From Saccharopolyspora gloriosae (lineage in GTDB: Bacteria; Actinomycetota; Actinomycetes; Mycobacteriales; Pseudonocardiaceae), in contig NZ_JACHIV010000001.1 of the NCBI RefSeq assembly GCF_014203325.1, positions 4,899,501-4,963,500 on the forward strand: DNA of 64,000 nucleotides. Direction: 5' to 3'. The position numbers were made by a program, and so were the translations under genes. How positions within the stretch are numbered: the first letter of the stretch is position 1; the number at the start of each line of letters is the position of its first letter. The notes under the pieces are model-generated. The model was not told the DNA's origin and did not search any database. It was given only the letters and a program-made list of their open reading frames with translations. Shown here one piece after another: positions 38,838 to 48,244 of this stretch.

Positions 38838-40276
38838 GGTGTCTCCCCGGACCGTTGCCGTTCGGGCTCGTCGCCGATGGGGCGCACCACGAGGTCGACG
38901 CCTTCGCTGGCGATCACCCGGCAGTGCAGCACGTCGCCCACGGCGACCGTCCCAGGATCAGTGACGAGGCATTCGCCGTCCACCTCCGGGCCCTGGTGCT
39001 CGGCGCGCCCGGCGCAGCCGTCCTCGTGCTCGGTGTCGCGTTCGATCAGCACCCGGACCTCGCTGCCGATGCGGTCTTCGGCGCGCTGGTCGGTGAGTTC
39101 GTCGACGAGCGCGGACATCGCGGCGACGCGTTCGGCGACGACGTCCTCGTCGAGCTTGCCGTCGAAGCCTTCGGCTTCGGTGCCGTCCTCGTCGGAGTAG
39201 CCGAACACGCCGACGGCGTCGAGCCGGGCGCGGGTGAGGAAGTCGCGCAGTTCCGCGAAGTCCTCCTCCGTCTCGCCGGGGAAGCCGACGATGACGTTGC
39301 TGCGGATCCCGGCTTCGGGCGCGAGCTCGCGGATCTGGTCGATGAGCCCGAGGAAGGATTCGGTGGAGCCGAAGCGCCGCATCCGGCGCAGCACGGTTTC
39401 GCTGGCGTGCTGGAAGGACAGGTCGAAGTAGGGCGCGACGCCGGGCGTGGTGGCGATGGCGCGGACCAGGCCGGGCCGGGTCTCCGCGGGCTGCAGGTAC
39501 GACACGCGCACGCGGTCGATGCCGTCGATGCCCGCGAGCCGGGGCAGCAGGGTCTCCAGCGCGCGGGCGTCGGAGAGGTCCTTGCCGTAGGAGGTGGAGT
39601 TCTCGCTGACCAGGAACAGCTCGCGCACGCCCTGGGTGGCCAGCCAGGCCGCTTCCCCGAGGACTTCGTCGGGCTTGCGGGACAGGAAGGAGCCGCGGAA
39701 GGCGGGGATGGCGCAGAACGTGCACCGCCGGTCGCAGCCGGAGGCCAGCTTCAGCGAGGCGACGGGGGCGTCGTCCAGCCTGCGGCGCGTCACCCGCGTC
39801 GAGGGCACCCAGCCGTGGCCGGGCACCGCGACCTCGGCCGCGGCGGCGGGTCGTTCGACCGGGGTGATCGGCAGCATGGTGCGCCGGTCCCGCGGCTGGT
39901 GCGAGGCGAGCGGGCGGTCCTCGATCACGTCGTCGAGCCGCTCGGCGAGCTGCGCGTAGTGGTCGAAGCCGAGCACCGCGTCCGCTTCGGGCAGCTGGTC
40001 GGCGAGTTCCTGCCCGTAGCGCTCGGCCATGCAGCCCACCGCGACGACCTTCGCGCCGGTGTCGGCGGCGGCCAGCAGCGTGTCCACCGAGTCCTTCTTC
40101 GCCGATTCGACGAAACCGCAGGTGTTGACGACCACGACGTCCGCGGAGTCCTCACCGTCGACCAGGTTCCAGCCGCGCTCGTGGAGGTTCCCGGCGAGCT
40201 CTTCGGAATCGACTTCGTTGCGCGCGCATCCCAGAGTGACCATGGACACTCGGCGCGGTGTGGACCCAGCAGGCAT
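38834..40276 (-). CDS. rimO: Ribosomal S12 methylthiotransferase RimO
   Basis: A 480-residue radical-SAM enzyme that methylthiolates an Asp of ribosomal protein S12. It has the N-terminal MTTase domain with three Cys ([25 protein letters not shown]), the radical-SAM [11 protein letters not shown] motif holding the second 4Fe-4S cluster, and a C-terminal TRAM domain. The [12 protein letters not shown] context and the [10 protein letters not shown]-terminus fit RimO rather than MiaB. Confidence 0.94.
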   Translation of the reverse strand: MPAGSTPRRVSMVTLGCARNEVDSEELAGNLHERGWNLVDGEDSADVVVVNTCGFVESAKKDSVDTLLAAADTGAKVVAVGCMAERYGQELADQLPEADAVLGFDHYAQLAERLDDVIEDRPLASHQPRDRRTMLPITPVERPAAAAEVAVPGHGWVPSTRVTRRRLDDAPVASLKLASGCDRRCTFCAIPAFRGSFLSRKPDEVLGEAAWLATQGVRELFLVSENSTSYGKDLSDARALETLLPRLAGIDGIDRVRVSYLQPAETRPGLVRAIATTPGVAPYFDLSFQHASETVLRRMRRFGSTESFLGLIDQIRELAPEAGIRSNVIVGFPGETEEDFAELRDFLTRARLDAVGVFGYSDEDGTEAEGFDGKLDEDVVAERVAAMSALVDELTDQRAEDRIGSEVRVLIERDTEHEDGCAGRAEHQGPEVDGECLVTDPGTVAVGDVLHCRVIASEGVDLVVRPIGDEPERQRSGETP

Positions 40277-40323
40277 GACCCGAGGTTAGCCGTCGCCCTG
40301 AGCCCCGCTGCGCCCGCGCCCGG

Positions 40324-40950
40324 TCAGCGCTGCAGCAGGACGTCGACGGGGATCTCCGCGGCCACGTCCCCCGGCAGCTTCAACGTCTCACCGGAGGCGT
40401 AGGTCGCGGCGCTGCGGTACTCGCCGCCCTCCGGACGCCACAGCACCTTCGCCTCGCGGTGGCGCCGGTCGCCGATGAGGTACACGGGGATTCCGGCCCG
40501 CGCGTAGGCCTCGGGCTTGATCCGCAGATCGTCCTCCCAGTTCGAGGAAGTGATCTCGACGACCAGGTGGAACACGTCGGCCGGGTACTGACCACCGGGC
40601 TTGCGGTGGTCGCGGAAGTCCTCGTCGACCACGGAGAGGTCCGGTAGCGCGTAGTCACCGGGCCCGTCGGGCAGCGCGACGCCGATGTTCTGGAGCACCT
40701 CGAACTGATCTTCTTCGACCGAGGCACGGTCCAAGATGCGCATGAGCCTGGTCAAGGCGACCGCGTGGCCGCCGTCGGGAGGTGGAGTCACGACGACCCT
40801 TCCGCTGATCGCTTCGATCCGGAAGCCGTCCAGCTCGGGGTTCCGCCACAGCCGCTCTGCGGTCTCGCGCGCGGTAGGGGTCTCGTCCGAGCACTCCGGG
40901 GATTCCGGGTGGCGGTCGTGCGTTCTGCGTTCAGGCATCGTGGCGGTCAT
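40324..40950 (-). CDS. Uma2-family (DUF820) putative endonuclease
   Basis: A 208-residue protein with the Uma2/DUF820 PD-(D/E)xK-like fold: DGFRIEAISGRVVVTPPP, ALPDLSVVDED (putative catalytic Asp), FHLVVEITSSNWEDDLRIKPEAYARAGIPVYLIGD (the E-x-T/S and K positions). Uma2 genes are common and mobile in actinobacteria; the substrate is unknown. The first 25 residues are polar and poorly conserved-looking, so the start may be internal. Confidence 0.85.
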   Translation of the reverse strand: MTATMPERRTHDRHPESPECSDETPTARETAERLWRNPELDGFRIEAISGRVVVTPPPDGGHAVALTRLMRILDRASVEEDQFEVLQNIGVALPDGPGDYALPDLSVVDEDFRDHRKPGGQYPADVFHLVVEITSSNWEDDLRIKPEAYARAGIPVYLIGDRRHREAKVLWRPEGGEYRSAATYASGETLKLPGDVAAEIPVDVLLQR

Positions 40951-41087
40951 CCCCCACCTCCTGGTTCGAGCCTAGCGCACAGCACCACCGTCGGTAACGA
41001 TCATATCACTGTGCGAAGTCGGCCGATTACCGTGTGCAGCCCAAGGGCACGTCGACTCCAGCGTGCCGGAAAGGTAGCATCTTGACC

Positions 41088-41621
41088 ATGCATGATTATG
41101 CGGCCGAGGTGATATCGATTCGGCGGGCACGGGTGGGGGACGTCCGCGGGATCAAAGCCCTGGTCGACTCGTACGCGGGCAAGGTGCTGCTGGCCAAGGA
41201 ACTCGTGACGCTCTACGAGCACGTCCAGGAGTTCTGGGTCGCCGAGCTCACCGCGCCCGACGGCCCGCCCCGCGTGGTCGGCTGCGGCGCCCTGCACGTG
41301 CTGTGGGAGGACCTCGCCGAGATCCGCACCGTCGCGGTCGATCCGGCTGCCCGCGGTCACGGCGTCGGCCACCGTGTGGTCGGCCGTCTCGTGGAGCTCG
41401 CCGTCGAACTCGGCCTGACCCGCGTCTTCGTGCTCACCTTCGAGACCGCGTTCTTCCAGCGCCACGGCTTCGCCCCGATCGACGGCGCCCCGGTCTCCCC
41501 CGACGTCTACGACGAGATGCGCCGCTCCGCCGACGAGGGCGTCGCCGAATTCCTCGACCTCCCGTACGTCAAACCCAACACCCTCGGCAACACCAGGATG
41601 CTCCTGGAACTCCCCACCTGA
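41088..41621 (+). CDS. argA: Amino-acid N-acetyltransferase (ArgA-like)
   Basis: A 177-residue GNAT enzyme resembling M. tuberculosis Rv2747, the stand-alone N-acetylglutamate synthase of arginine biosynthesis. It contains IRRARVGDVRGIKALVDSYA, the acetyl-CoA loop VDPAARGHGVGHRVVGRL (R-x-x-G-x-G) and VFVLTFETAFFQRHGF. The ATG of MHDYAAEV was chosen because GGAAAGG lies upstream; an in-frame ATG at 41034 has no ribosome site. Its stop lies 6 bp from the end of the convergent rloB pseudogene. Confidence 0.87.
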   Translation: MHDYAAEVISIRRARVGDVRGIKALVDSYAGKVLLAKELVTLYEHVQEFWVAELTAPDGPPRVVGCGALHVLWEDLAEIRTVAVDPAARGHGVGHRVVGRLVELAVELGLTRVFVLTFETAFFQRHGFAPIDGAPVSPDVYDEMRRSADEGVAEFLDLPYVKPNTLGNTRMLLELPT

Positions 41622-41627
41622 CGAGCC

Positions 41628-42213
41628 TCACGTCGCACGCCCGTCCATCACATCGACCAGCCGCCAGACGCCACTGGACGGATTGCGCTGGTGCTCGCAT
41701 TCGTGCTCGCACCTGCTTTCGGCCCGCGCCCGCGCATCGGGCCAAACCGTCCTTGTAGTCGTCGAACACGATCGAAGCCTTCTCGTAGTGGCGCACATGA
41801 CGCTTGAGCCTGCTCGCGGCCGCCCGGTAGTCGTGTAATGCCCCACCGAAATCCTCGAAGTGCAGGAGCAGCCAGTACTCGAAGCACGGGTTGGACACCG
41901 CCAGCGTGATGTTCGCCTTCTTCGCGGCAGAACGCGCCGCATCGATGTCGAATTCGTCCACGTCGACCACGCACCAGATCTCGTCGTAAGCACCGGGGTT
42001 CCTGCTCCGCCACCGCTTGGCCTTCGCCACCAACGTGACCGGATCGACCGCCTCGCTCTCCAACTGCACGTCGACGGCCAGGGTCCGGAGGTGCGAGTGC
42101 AGCGCGCGGAGATACTGGCGCTCGGTCTCCGCCGCGCCGCACAGCACCAGCACGAGGGGCTTCGAGGTCAGCTTGGGTCGACGACGTCCACCCCTGTTCT
42201 CCCGGCGGGTCAC
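41628..42213 (-). pseudogene. RloB-family (AbiLii-like) gene with a frameshift
   Basis: A TOPRIM-like RloB reading frame starting at the GTG at 42213, which overlaps the RloA stop by 4 nt. The first about 157 codons contain LCGAAETERQYL, VVDVDEFD (Asp-x-Asp) and SNPCFEYWLLLHF, typical of RloB. Near 41739-41746 the frame breaks: the family tail NPSSGVWRLVDVMDG continues in the +1 frame and stops at 41628. The total span of 586 nt is one base longer than an intact 194-residue gene. Unshifted, the frame runs to 41569, antisense to argA, with an unrelated tail. The usual Glu of the first motif (CEG in the homologues I recall) reads CGA here. It may be a true pseudogene, phase-variable, or a sequencing error at a short homopolymer. 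Confidence 0.75.
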
Positions 42214-43523
42214 CGGTCGGCCCCGAACGCCTCCGCGAATCGCTCGGCCGCCAGGAACGGGACCGCGCCGTAACTGCCGTGCAGGTAGCGCCGTTCGTAG
42301 TTCTCGCTCTTGCGCGGTTTGAAGTCGGACAGCGCGTAGAGCGAGCTCCGTCCGGCGCGGTCCTTCTCCACGAACCACACCGAATCACGCGGAAGCGATT
42401 CCTCGCCGAGCATCGTGCCGAGCAGGCTCGTGTCGTGGGTGGTGAGGATCAGCTGAGCCTGGCTGGTGTTGATCCGCTGGTCCAGGAACAGGCCGATCAG
42501 CCGGGAGGTGAGCAACGGGTGCAGGCTGGTGTCGATCTCGTCGACGACGAGGACGGAGCCGGCGCGGATTGCGGACAGGACTACCGGCAGCAACCCGATC
42601 CACTGCTGCGTGCCTTCCGATTCGTCGCGGAGGTCGAACAGCTCGTCGCCGCCTTCCGCGTGTACGAACTTGAGCAACATCTCCACGTCCGGGCCGCGCG
42701 CCTCCAGTTCGGCGATATGAGCCTTGACGCGCTCCGCTTCTTCGGACTCCCCTGCTTCCTCGGCCCGCTTGGCGCGCCAGAGGTACGAATCGATGCGGCT
42801 GCGATCTTCACGCCGCTCCACCTGGACGTCCGCGATGCCGAGGTCTGCCGCTCTGATCAGGTTCAACACCTGTTCCCGAGATGTGTCACCACGTTCCAGG
42901 AGCTCGGCGAGCCGTCGAGCTCCGAACGCCGCTGGGCGACTGGCAGCGGATCTCCGGAATCGCATGGTTCGCACGAACCACCGGTGAACCGGCTGGATCT
43001 CGTCGAACCGGGACTGCCCTGCCACGGAGAGCAGCAGGGCGTTCTCCCGAGTCATCTCCTCCAGTACCTCGCGCTTGACCTTCGCCGTCCGGACGGTCGA
43101 GCCGAACTTCACCTCACGGCCTTCACGTTCGAAGAGCACCCGGCGCCGGTTCTCCGGATACGAGTAGAGCCACTCCTCGCGCACGGCGGAGTCGTCCAGG
43201 ACGAACCCGTAGGTGTAGCGGACGGACTCGATGAGCAGCTCGACGACGAAGGTCGAGGGTTCTGCTCGTAGCGCGGGGTCGAGCCGGAACGGTCGCCTCG
43301 GCACACCATCGTCACCGTCCGCGTCCCAGTGGCCGAAGGAATCCACCACTGCCGACCGCATGAACCGCAACCCGTCCAGCAGGTTGGATTTGCCGGACGC
43401 GTTGGCCCCGTAGATCGCCGCCACCGGCAGGACTTCACGCGTCTTGTCGTAGGCGGGCATCAGGAGCAGCTCCTGCTCCTCCGCGAACGAGCGGTGGTTG
43501 CCGAGCCGGAAGCTCCGGAGCAT
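42210..43523 (-). CDS. RloA/AbiLi-like AAA15 ATPase
   Basis: A 437-residue OLD/ABC-type ATPase. Walker A is IYGANASGKSNLL with Lys45, Walker B is VLVVDEIDTSLHPLLT, and the following LILTTHDTSLLG holds the conserved switch His. A central charged helical region (about residues 215-280) separates the lobes. With the downstream rloB it forms an RloAB/AbiL-type abortive-infection pair. The ATG at 43523 has GGAAGGTG upstream; an in-frame TTG at 43550 is less likely. Confidence 0.85.
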   Translation of the reverse strand: MLRSFRLGNHRSFAEEQELLLMPAYDKTREVLPVAAIYGANASGKSNLLDGLRFMRSAVVDSFGHWDADGDDGVPRRPFRLDPALRAEPSTFVVELLIESVRYTYGFVLDDSAVREEWLYSYPENRRRVLFEREGREVKFGSTVRTAKVKREVLEEMTRENALLLSVAGQSRFDEIQPVHRWFVRTMRFRRSAASRPAAFGARRLAELLERGDTSREQVLNLIRAADLGIADVQVERREDRSRIDSYLWRAKRAEEAGESEEAERVKAHIAELEARGPDVEMLLKFVHAEGGDELFDLRDESEGTQQWIGLLPVVLSAIRAGSVLVVDEIDTSLHPLLTSRLIGLFLDQRINTSQAQLILTTHDTSLLGTMLGEESLPRDSVWFVEKDRAGRSSLYALSDFKPRKSENYERRYLHGSYGAVPFLAAERFAEAFGADR

Positions 43524-43636
43524 GAGACACCTTCCGTGGTCGAGCTTCAAGCCTTCTCGTGCAAGTTAACCGCAAAAAACGGCCTGGAGGTACCTCAACA
43601 GGCGTGTTCGCAACGACACCATCGGGCGATCACCGC

Positions 43637-44368
43637 TCAGAAGAGGTCGGCGACGGCTTCGGTGGTTCTGGTCGGGTCTTCCAGCCAGAGTTCGTGGGTG
43701 ATGTCGTCCAAGCGGCGGACGTCCCAGCCGAGGCGTTCCAGGTCGGCCGCCAGTTCCGGGGGCACGACCGCGTCGCCTTCGGCGGAGAGCAGCACGGTGC
43801 TGGGCACGGCGGGCGCAGCGGGGACGAACGGGTGGTGGGCGATGTCCCGGTACACCTCGCCGATCATGCGCCGGTCGAACTTCCGCTTGGCCTGCGCGGT
43901 GAGTTCGCGGGTGCGCGGGGTGTGCGCCGCGGCGGCCTGCTGCTGGTGGCCGCGGCGGGCGAGGGCGCTGATCACGAGGCTCAGCGTCGGGGCCGCCCAG
44001 AACAGCCGGGCGCGCCAGCCGCTCGTGGGCAGCGCCAGCTGGAACCCGGGGTCCAGGTACAGCGCGTACCGGGGTGCGAGCGCTTCGACCGCGCGGGGCA
44101 CGATCGAACCGCCCAGCGAGTGGCAGGCCAGCACGTCCAGGCCCGTCGGCAGCGTGTCGACGAGGTCCGCGGCGAAGTCGTCGATCAGGTAGGAGTCGCC
44201 GCGCGGGCTGTCCCCGTGGCCGCGCAGGTCGACCGCGATCACGGTGTGCTCGCCACCGTCGACCAGCGGCGCGGCGAAGTCGTGCCACAGCTCGCCGGAC
44301 TGCCCCAGGCCGTGCACCAGGCCGACAGTGCTGGGTCCGTCGCCGAACGTCGTCGTGTTGAGCTTCAT
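43637..44368 (-). CDS. Alpha/beta-hydrolase
   Basis: A 243-residue cytosolic alpha/beta-hydrolase. It shows the HG oxyanion motif in VGLVHGLGQSGELW, the strand-4 DLRGHGDSP motif and the nucleophile elbow CHSLGGS. A conserved Asp lies in SAEGDAVVPP, and the His is near DDITHELWLE. The catalytic set looks complete; the substrate is unknown. The ATG of MKLNTTTFG is the sensible start. Confidence 0.85.
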   Translation of the reverse strand: MKLNTTTFGDGPSTVGLVHGLGQSGELWHDFAAPLVDGGEHTVIAVDLRGHGDSPRGDSYLIDDFAADLVDTLPTGLDVLACHSLGGSIVPRAVEALAPRYALYLDPGFQLALPTSGWRARLFWAAPTLSLVISALARRGHQQQAAAAHTPRTRELTAQAKRKFDRRMIGEVYRDIAHHPFVPAAPAVPSTVLLSAEGDAVVPPELAADLERLGWDVRRLDDITHELWLEDPTRTTEAVADLF

Positions 44369-44569
44369 CGCCGTCCGTCTCCGCAGGTGATCGACACCGA
44401 GCCTAGGCGGCGGCGTGGCGCCGTCCCCGAGACCACCGGGCACCCGTCGGCGGCACGTCATCCGAGCTTCATGCGGCGAAAACCCGCCTGATCCCGCGCG
44501 TACCTCGCGAAACGGCTATAACACCGGTGTTGATCCTTGCAGGCCCCACCCTGATCACGAGGAGATCCC

Positions 44570-45136
44570 GTGTTCCGTTCCGCCACTTCCCGCCGCGGTC
44601 TCGTCGCATCCGTCGCCGCGGGCGCCGCGATGCTGCTGTCCGTCGGCACCGCCCACGCCGACCTCTCCGATGACGAGTTGCAGCAGGTCACCGACCAGTA
44701 CCTGTTCGAGACCTCGTTGAGCGACTTCATCGACCTGCGCTCCGAGCAGCCGCACTCCGGACAGCTGGACTGGTCGTCGGACAGCTGTTCCTGGTCGCCG
44801 GACGAGCCGCTGGGCTTCGACTTCTCCACCAGCTGCGACCGGCACGACTTCGGCTACCGCAACTACAAGGCGCAGGACCGGTTCTCCGAGGACAACCGGT
44901 TGCGCATCGACGACAACTTCAAGGCCGACATGTACTCGGGCTGCGATGACGACTCGACGTGCAAGGCGGCGGCGAACGTCTACTACGAGGCCGTGCGCCA
45001 GTTCGGCAACATGAGCACGTCCACGTCGTCGGCCGTCGAGCAGGCCGAGATCAAGCCGGTGCACGCCGAATCCGGCCAGGTCGTGGGCTTCGAGGGCAAG
45101 ACGCGCACCGGGGAGACGATGCGCTTCGACTCCTGA
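44570..45136 (+). CDS. Secreted phospholipase A2
   Basis: A 188-residue exported protein. The signal peptide (basic MFRSATSRRG, hydrophobic core) is likely cleaved after Ala30 (GTAHA-DLS). The prokaryotic phospholipase A2 motif CDRHDFGYRNYK is at residues 89-100, with the His92-Asp93 catalytic dyad. Four Cys (73, 89 and a later SGCDDDSTC pair) could form two disulphides, as in Streptomyces PLA2. GTG start preceded by GAGGAG. Confidence 0.88.
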   Translation: MFRSATSRRGLVASVAAGAAMLLSVGTAHADLSDDELQQVTDQYLFETSLSDFIDLRSEQPHSGQLDWSSDSCSWSPDEPLGFDFSTSCDRHDFGYRNYKAQDRFSEDNRLRIDDNFKADMYSGCDDDSTCKAAANVYYEAVRQFGNMSTSTSSAVEQAEIKPVHAESGQVVGFEGKTRTGETMRFDS

Positions 45137-45271
45137 TCCGATTCGCCGATGCGGGCGCGGTCACCGGTTCCCGGTGGCCGCGCCCGTTGCCGTCGGACGG
45201 TTTTTCGCCGCCACCGCGCTGGGTAATGTCGCCCGCGTCCGGCGATGACGACGTAGAGGAGACGGTGCTCG

Positions 45272-46489
45272 ATGGTGCGGCGGCAGATTCCACGCTGGTC
45301 CGAGTTGCGCCCGCTGCTGCGGGTGGAACCGCCGAAGTTGAACCCGACGCAGCGGCGGCTGTCGCAGGCGCACACCATCGCGGACCTGCGGTCGATCGCG
45401 CGGCGCCGCACCCCGCGCGCGGTGTTCGACTACACCGACGGCGCGGCGGAGAGCGAGACGAGCCTGCGACGAGCCAGGCAGACGTTCAGCGAGATCGAGT
45501 TCCACCCCTCGGTGCTGCGCGACGTGTCCACTGTGGACACGAGCAGGACGATCCTCGGGAAGCCCTCGGCGATGCCGTTCTCGTTGGCCCCCACAGGGTT
45601 CACGCGGATGATGAACCACGAGGGCGAGCCCGCGGTGGCACGGGTGGCCGAGCGCGCCGGCATTCCCTACGGCCTGTCCACGATGGGGACGACGTCCGTG
45701 GAGGACCTCGCCGCGGCGGCGCCGGGCGCGCGCAAGTGGTTCCAGCTCTACGTGTGGCGCGACCGCTCCGCGGGCCTGGAACTGGTGCGCCGGGCGAAGG
45801 AGGCCGGGTACGAGGCGCTGATGCTCACCGTGGACACGGCGGTCGCGGGCGCGCGGATGCGGGACGTGCGCAACGGTTTGACGATTCCGCCGTCGCTGAC
45901 GGTGAAGACGATCGCCGACGGCGCGCTGCACCCGGCGTGGTGGATCAACCTGCTCACCACGGAGCCGTTGCGGTTCGCGTCGTTCACCCGCTGGGAGGGC
46001 ACCGTCGCCGAGCTGATGAACGAGATGTTCGACCCGTCGCTGAGCTTCGCCGACGTGGAATGGCTGCGGGAGATCTGGGACGGCCCGCTGATCATCAAGG
46101 GCCTGCAGAACGCGGCGGACGCGAGCAAGGTCGTGGAGCTCGGCGCGGACGCGGTGATCCTCTCCAACCACGGCGGCCGCCAGCTGGACCGGGCGCCGAC
46201 GATGCTGGAGCTGCTGCCGCGGGTGCGCGACGCGATCGGGGATCGCGGCGAGATCATGCTGGACACCGGCATCCTCAACGGCGCCGACATCGTGGCGGCG
46301 GTGGCGCGCGGCGCCGATTCCTGCCTGGTGGGCCGCGCCTACCTGTACGGCCTGATGGCGGGCGGTGAGCGCGGTGTCCAACGAGCCGTCGACATCCTGC
46401 GCACGGAGATCGAGCGCACGATGCGCCTGCTCGGCGTGGACTCCCTGACCAAGCTCGACGACTCGTACGCGACCTTGCGCCCCCACTGA
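45272..46489 (+). CDS. lldD: FMN-dependent L-lactate dehydrogenase LldD-type
   Basis: A 405-residue alpha-hydroxy-acid dehydrogenase. It carries FDYTDGAAESE, LAPTGFTRMMNHEGE, WFQLYVWRDR, LTVDTAVAGARMRD, LIIKGLQNAADA and the catalytic SNHGGRQLD with the proton-abstracting His. It would oxidise L-lactate, or a related 2-hydroxy acid, to the keto acid with quinone as the likely acceptor. GGAG precedes the start. A repeat element follows. Confidence 0.87.
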   Translation: MVRRQIPRWSELRPLLRVEPPKLNPTQRRLSQAHTIADLRSIARRRTPRAVFDYTDGAAESETSLRRARQTFSEIEFHPSVLRDVSTVDTSRTILGKPSAMPFSLAPTGFTRMMNHEGEPAVARVAERAGIPYGLSTMGTTSVEDLAAAAPGARKWFQLYVWRDRSAGLELVRRAKEAGYEALMLTVDTAVAGARMRDVRNGLTIPPSLTVKTIADGALHPAWWINLLTTEPLRFASFTRWEGTVAELMNEMFDPSLSFADVEWLREIWDGPLIIKGLQNAADASKVVELGADAVILSNHGGRQLDRAPTMLELLPRVRDAIGDRGEIMLDTGILNGADIVAAVARGADSCLVGRAYLYGLMAGGERGVQRAVDILRTEIERTMRLLGVDSLTKLDDSYATLRPH

Positions 46490-46498
46490 GGATCACGC

Positions 46499-46757
46499 GT
46501 CAGCGGCGAAGCCGTGCCCTGGGCGGGCGAAGCCACACCTGCCTCACGGCGAAGCCGTGCCTTGGACGAGCGAAGCGAAGTCTGCCTTGCGGCGAAGCCG
46601 TGCCTGGATTCGCGAAGCGAATAGCCCACGTCGAAAAGCCGCTCACCGGCGGGTTCTCAGCGTTCTTCTCGCGAGGACAGCTTTTTCCCTCGTGGCGGAG
46701 CCACTTGGGAAAAAGATCCCGCAGCGAGAAGAACGCTGAGGTTCCGCTACCCGGACA
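46499..46757 (+). repeat. Nested-hairpin dispersed element, copy 4, with GCGAAGCC array
   Basis: Upstream part: quasi-repeats around GCGAAGCC from 46499 to about 46650, closely matching copy 2, including the shared GCGAATAGCCCACGTCGAAA stretch. Core hairpin: 46656-46740, with outer stem CTCAGCGTTCTTCTCGC paired perfectly with 46724-46740, then the GGTTCCGCTACCCGGAC tail. It lies between the convergent lldD and sialidase-fold genes. Confidence 0.85.
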
Positions 46758-46775
46758 CCCAAGCAAAAAGAGCCC

Positions 46776-48050
46776 TTACCGCCCCGGCCGAGGGTCGAGC
46801 GGGGTGCGTTCGGTGTTCGTTGTGGCCGCGTCGCCGGAGCCGTCGATGGCCCCGGTGCCGAAGTAGGCCTCGCAGGGCCCGCCGATGTACTTCTCGAAGT
46901 CCGTGACCACGTGGATCAGCGACTCGCCGTCCTCGGTCGGCACCACCGACGGGCTGAAGCCGCGGCAGGTGCTGCCCTGGTTGTGCTCGATGTGCACGGG
47001 GGCGTCGATCTCGCGCCAGCCGCTGGAGAGGTCCGACGGGTGGTCGTTGACCATCAGGGTCTTGCCGTTGCCGGGCGCCCAGCCGCCTTCGTCGCCCGCG
47101 AGCATCTGGTACGCGAGCACGAGCCTGCCGTTGGGGTCGTCACCGGGCGCCCAGGTGATCGTCGGGGTGCCCAGCGGCTGCCCGCCGGTGTCCGAGACGA
47201 TTTCGGTGCCCGGGTCGCGGGGGTCGCCCCAGTCCCAGCCGTCCTCGGATTCGCGCATCCACACCGTGCACGTGTGCACCGGGTCGAAGTTGCACATTTC
47301 GTAGGTCATCACATAGGTGCCGTCCGGCAATTGGCGGACACCGGCCATCCCGGGGCGCACCCGGAATTCGTCCTGCTTGATCGCATCGCGCTCGTCGGTC
47401 CAGGTGATGCCGTCCTTGGAGCGGATCTGAACCATTTTCTGATCGTGGTTCGGATCCATGTCGTCGGAGTAGAACGCGACCAGGTCACCTTGTTCGGAGA
47501 CGGTGAATTCCGGCTCCCAGATTCCTGGTCCCGGCGGCTTCGAGACCACGTCGGACAGGTACGACCAGGTTCGCCCTTGGTCGTCGCTGCGCCACAACCG
47601 GACGCTGCTGGTCCGGGTCTCCTCATCGGCGCCGACGCCGGCGGTGCCCGCCCACAGCAGGGTGCCCGCGGGCATGTCGCCGACCTGCCGCGGCAGTTCG
47701 TAGAGGGTGGAGCAGCACATGCCCTTGGTGTCCTCGCCCGCCGGGTCGCGGATCTCGCCGACCGGCTGGAAGGACTTGCCGTCGTCGGTGCTCTCGTAGA
47801 TCACCGCACGTCCGGCGTTGTCCACGTAGGTGGTCATGCTGGCCATGACACGCCCGTTGGCGGTACCGCTGTTCTCGAGCCGGACCAGGCGCGGGTAGCT
47901 GCTGCCGCCTTGCCGGAACATCTCGCCCTTCGAGATGTCCATCGGTGTCATGTCACCGGCCGGCGGCTCGGCCCCGGCCTGGTACCAGCCGGTGAGCAGC
48001 AGCACCGACAGCGCGGTGGCGGCACCGGCTCGTGCTTTCTTGCCGTTCAT
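46776..48050 (-). CDS. Secreted sialidase-fold (BNR-repeat) protein
   Basis: A 424-residue exported protein with a signal peptide or anchor (MNGKKARAGAATALSVLLLTGWYQAGA). Asp-box motifs spaced through the chain mark a six-bladed propeller: STDDGKSFQ, RSDDQGRTW and SKDGITW. It could be an exo-sialidase or another glycan-binding propeller; I could not confirm the arginine triad. Several Cys (MCCS, MCNFDPVHTC) suggest disulphides in the exported protein. Confidence 0.75.
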   Translation of the reverse strand: MNGKKARAGAATALSVLLLTGWYQAGAEPPAGDMTPMDISKGEMFRQGGSSYPRLVRLENSGTANGRVMASMTTYVDNAGRAVIYESTDDGKSFQPVGEIRDPAGEDTKGMCCSTLYELPRQVGDMPAGTLLWAGTAGVGADEETRTSSVRLWRSDDQGRTWSYLSDVVSKPPGPGIWEPEFTVSEQGDLVAFYSDDMDPNHDQKMVQIRSKDGITWTDERDAIKQDEFRVRPGMAGVRQLPDGTYVMTYEMCNFDPVHTCTVWMRESEDGWDWGDPRDPGTEIVSDTGGQPLGTPTITWAPGDDPNGRLVLAYQMLAGDEGGWAPGNGKTLMVNDHPSDLSSGWREIDAPVHIEHNQGSTCRGFSPSVVPTEDGESLIHVVTDFEKYIGGPCEAYFGTGAIDGSGDAATTNTERTPLDPRPGR

Positions 48051-48213
48051 CGCGAACCTTTCGGTCGAGGAGCGGCGCAGAATATATCTCGCGATGATCA
48101 GTCCGTGAACCCTCGTGGCACATTTCCACCACTCCCCCGAGTGGCGGTGTCGCAGTCGTGAAGAATACGCGCCGAAGTCATTGCCGCGACGAAAATCACC
48201 GGTAAATACGGCA

Positions 48214-48241
48214 ACGGCCCCGCCTGATCAGGCGGGGCCGT
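48214..48241 (-). terminator. 28-bp perfect palindrome downstream of ftsK
   Basis: ACGGCCCCGCCTGA at 48214-48227 is followed immediately by its exact complement at 48228-48241, three bases after the ftsK stop. As RNA it would form a strong GC hairpin with a minimal loop. There is only a weak T-rich stretch on the minus strand beyond it. The likely role is terminator of ftsK. Confidence 0.65.
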
Positions 48242-48244
48242 CGA

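Noticed and set aside
41569-42213. Unshifted rloB frame as an intact 214-residue gene
   Set aside because: The last about 57 codons are antisense to argA and carry no RloB tail, whereas the typical tail is present in the neighbouring frame.
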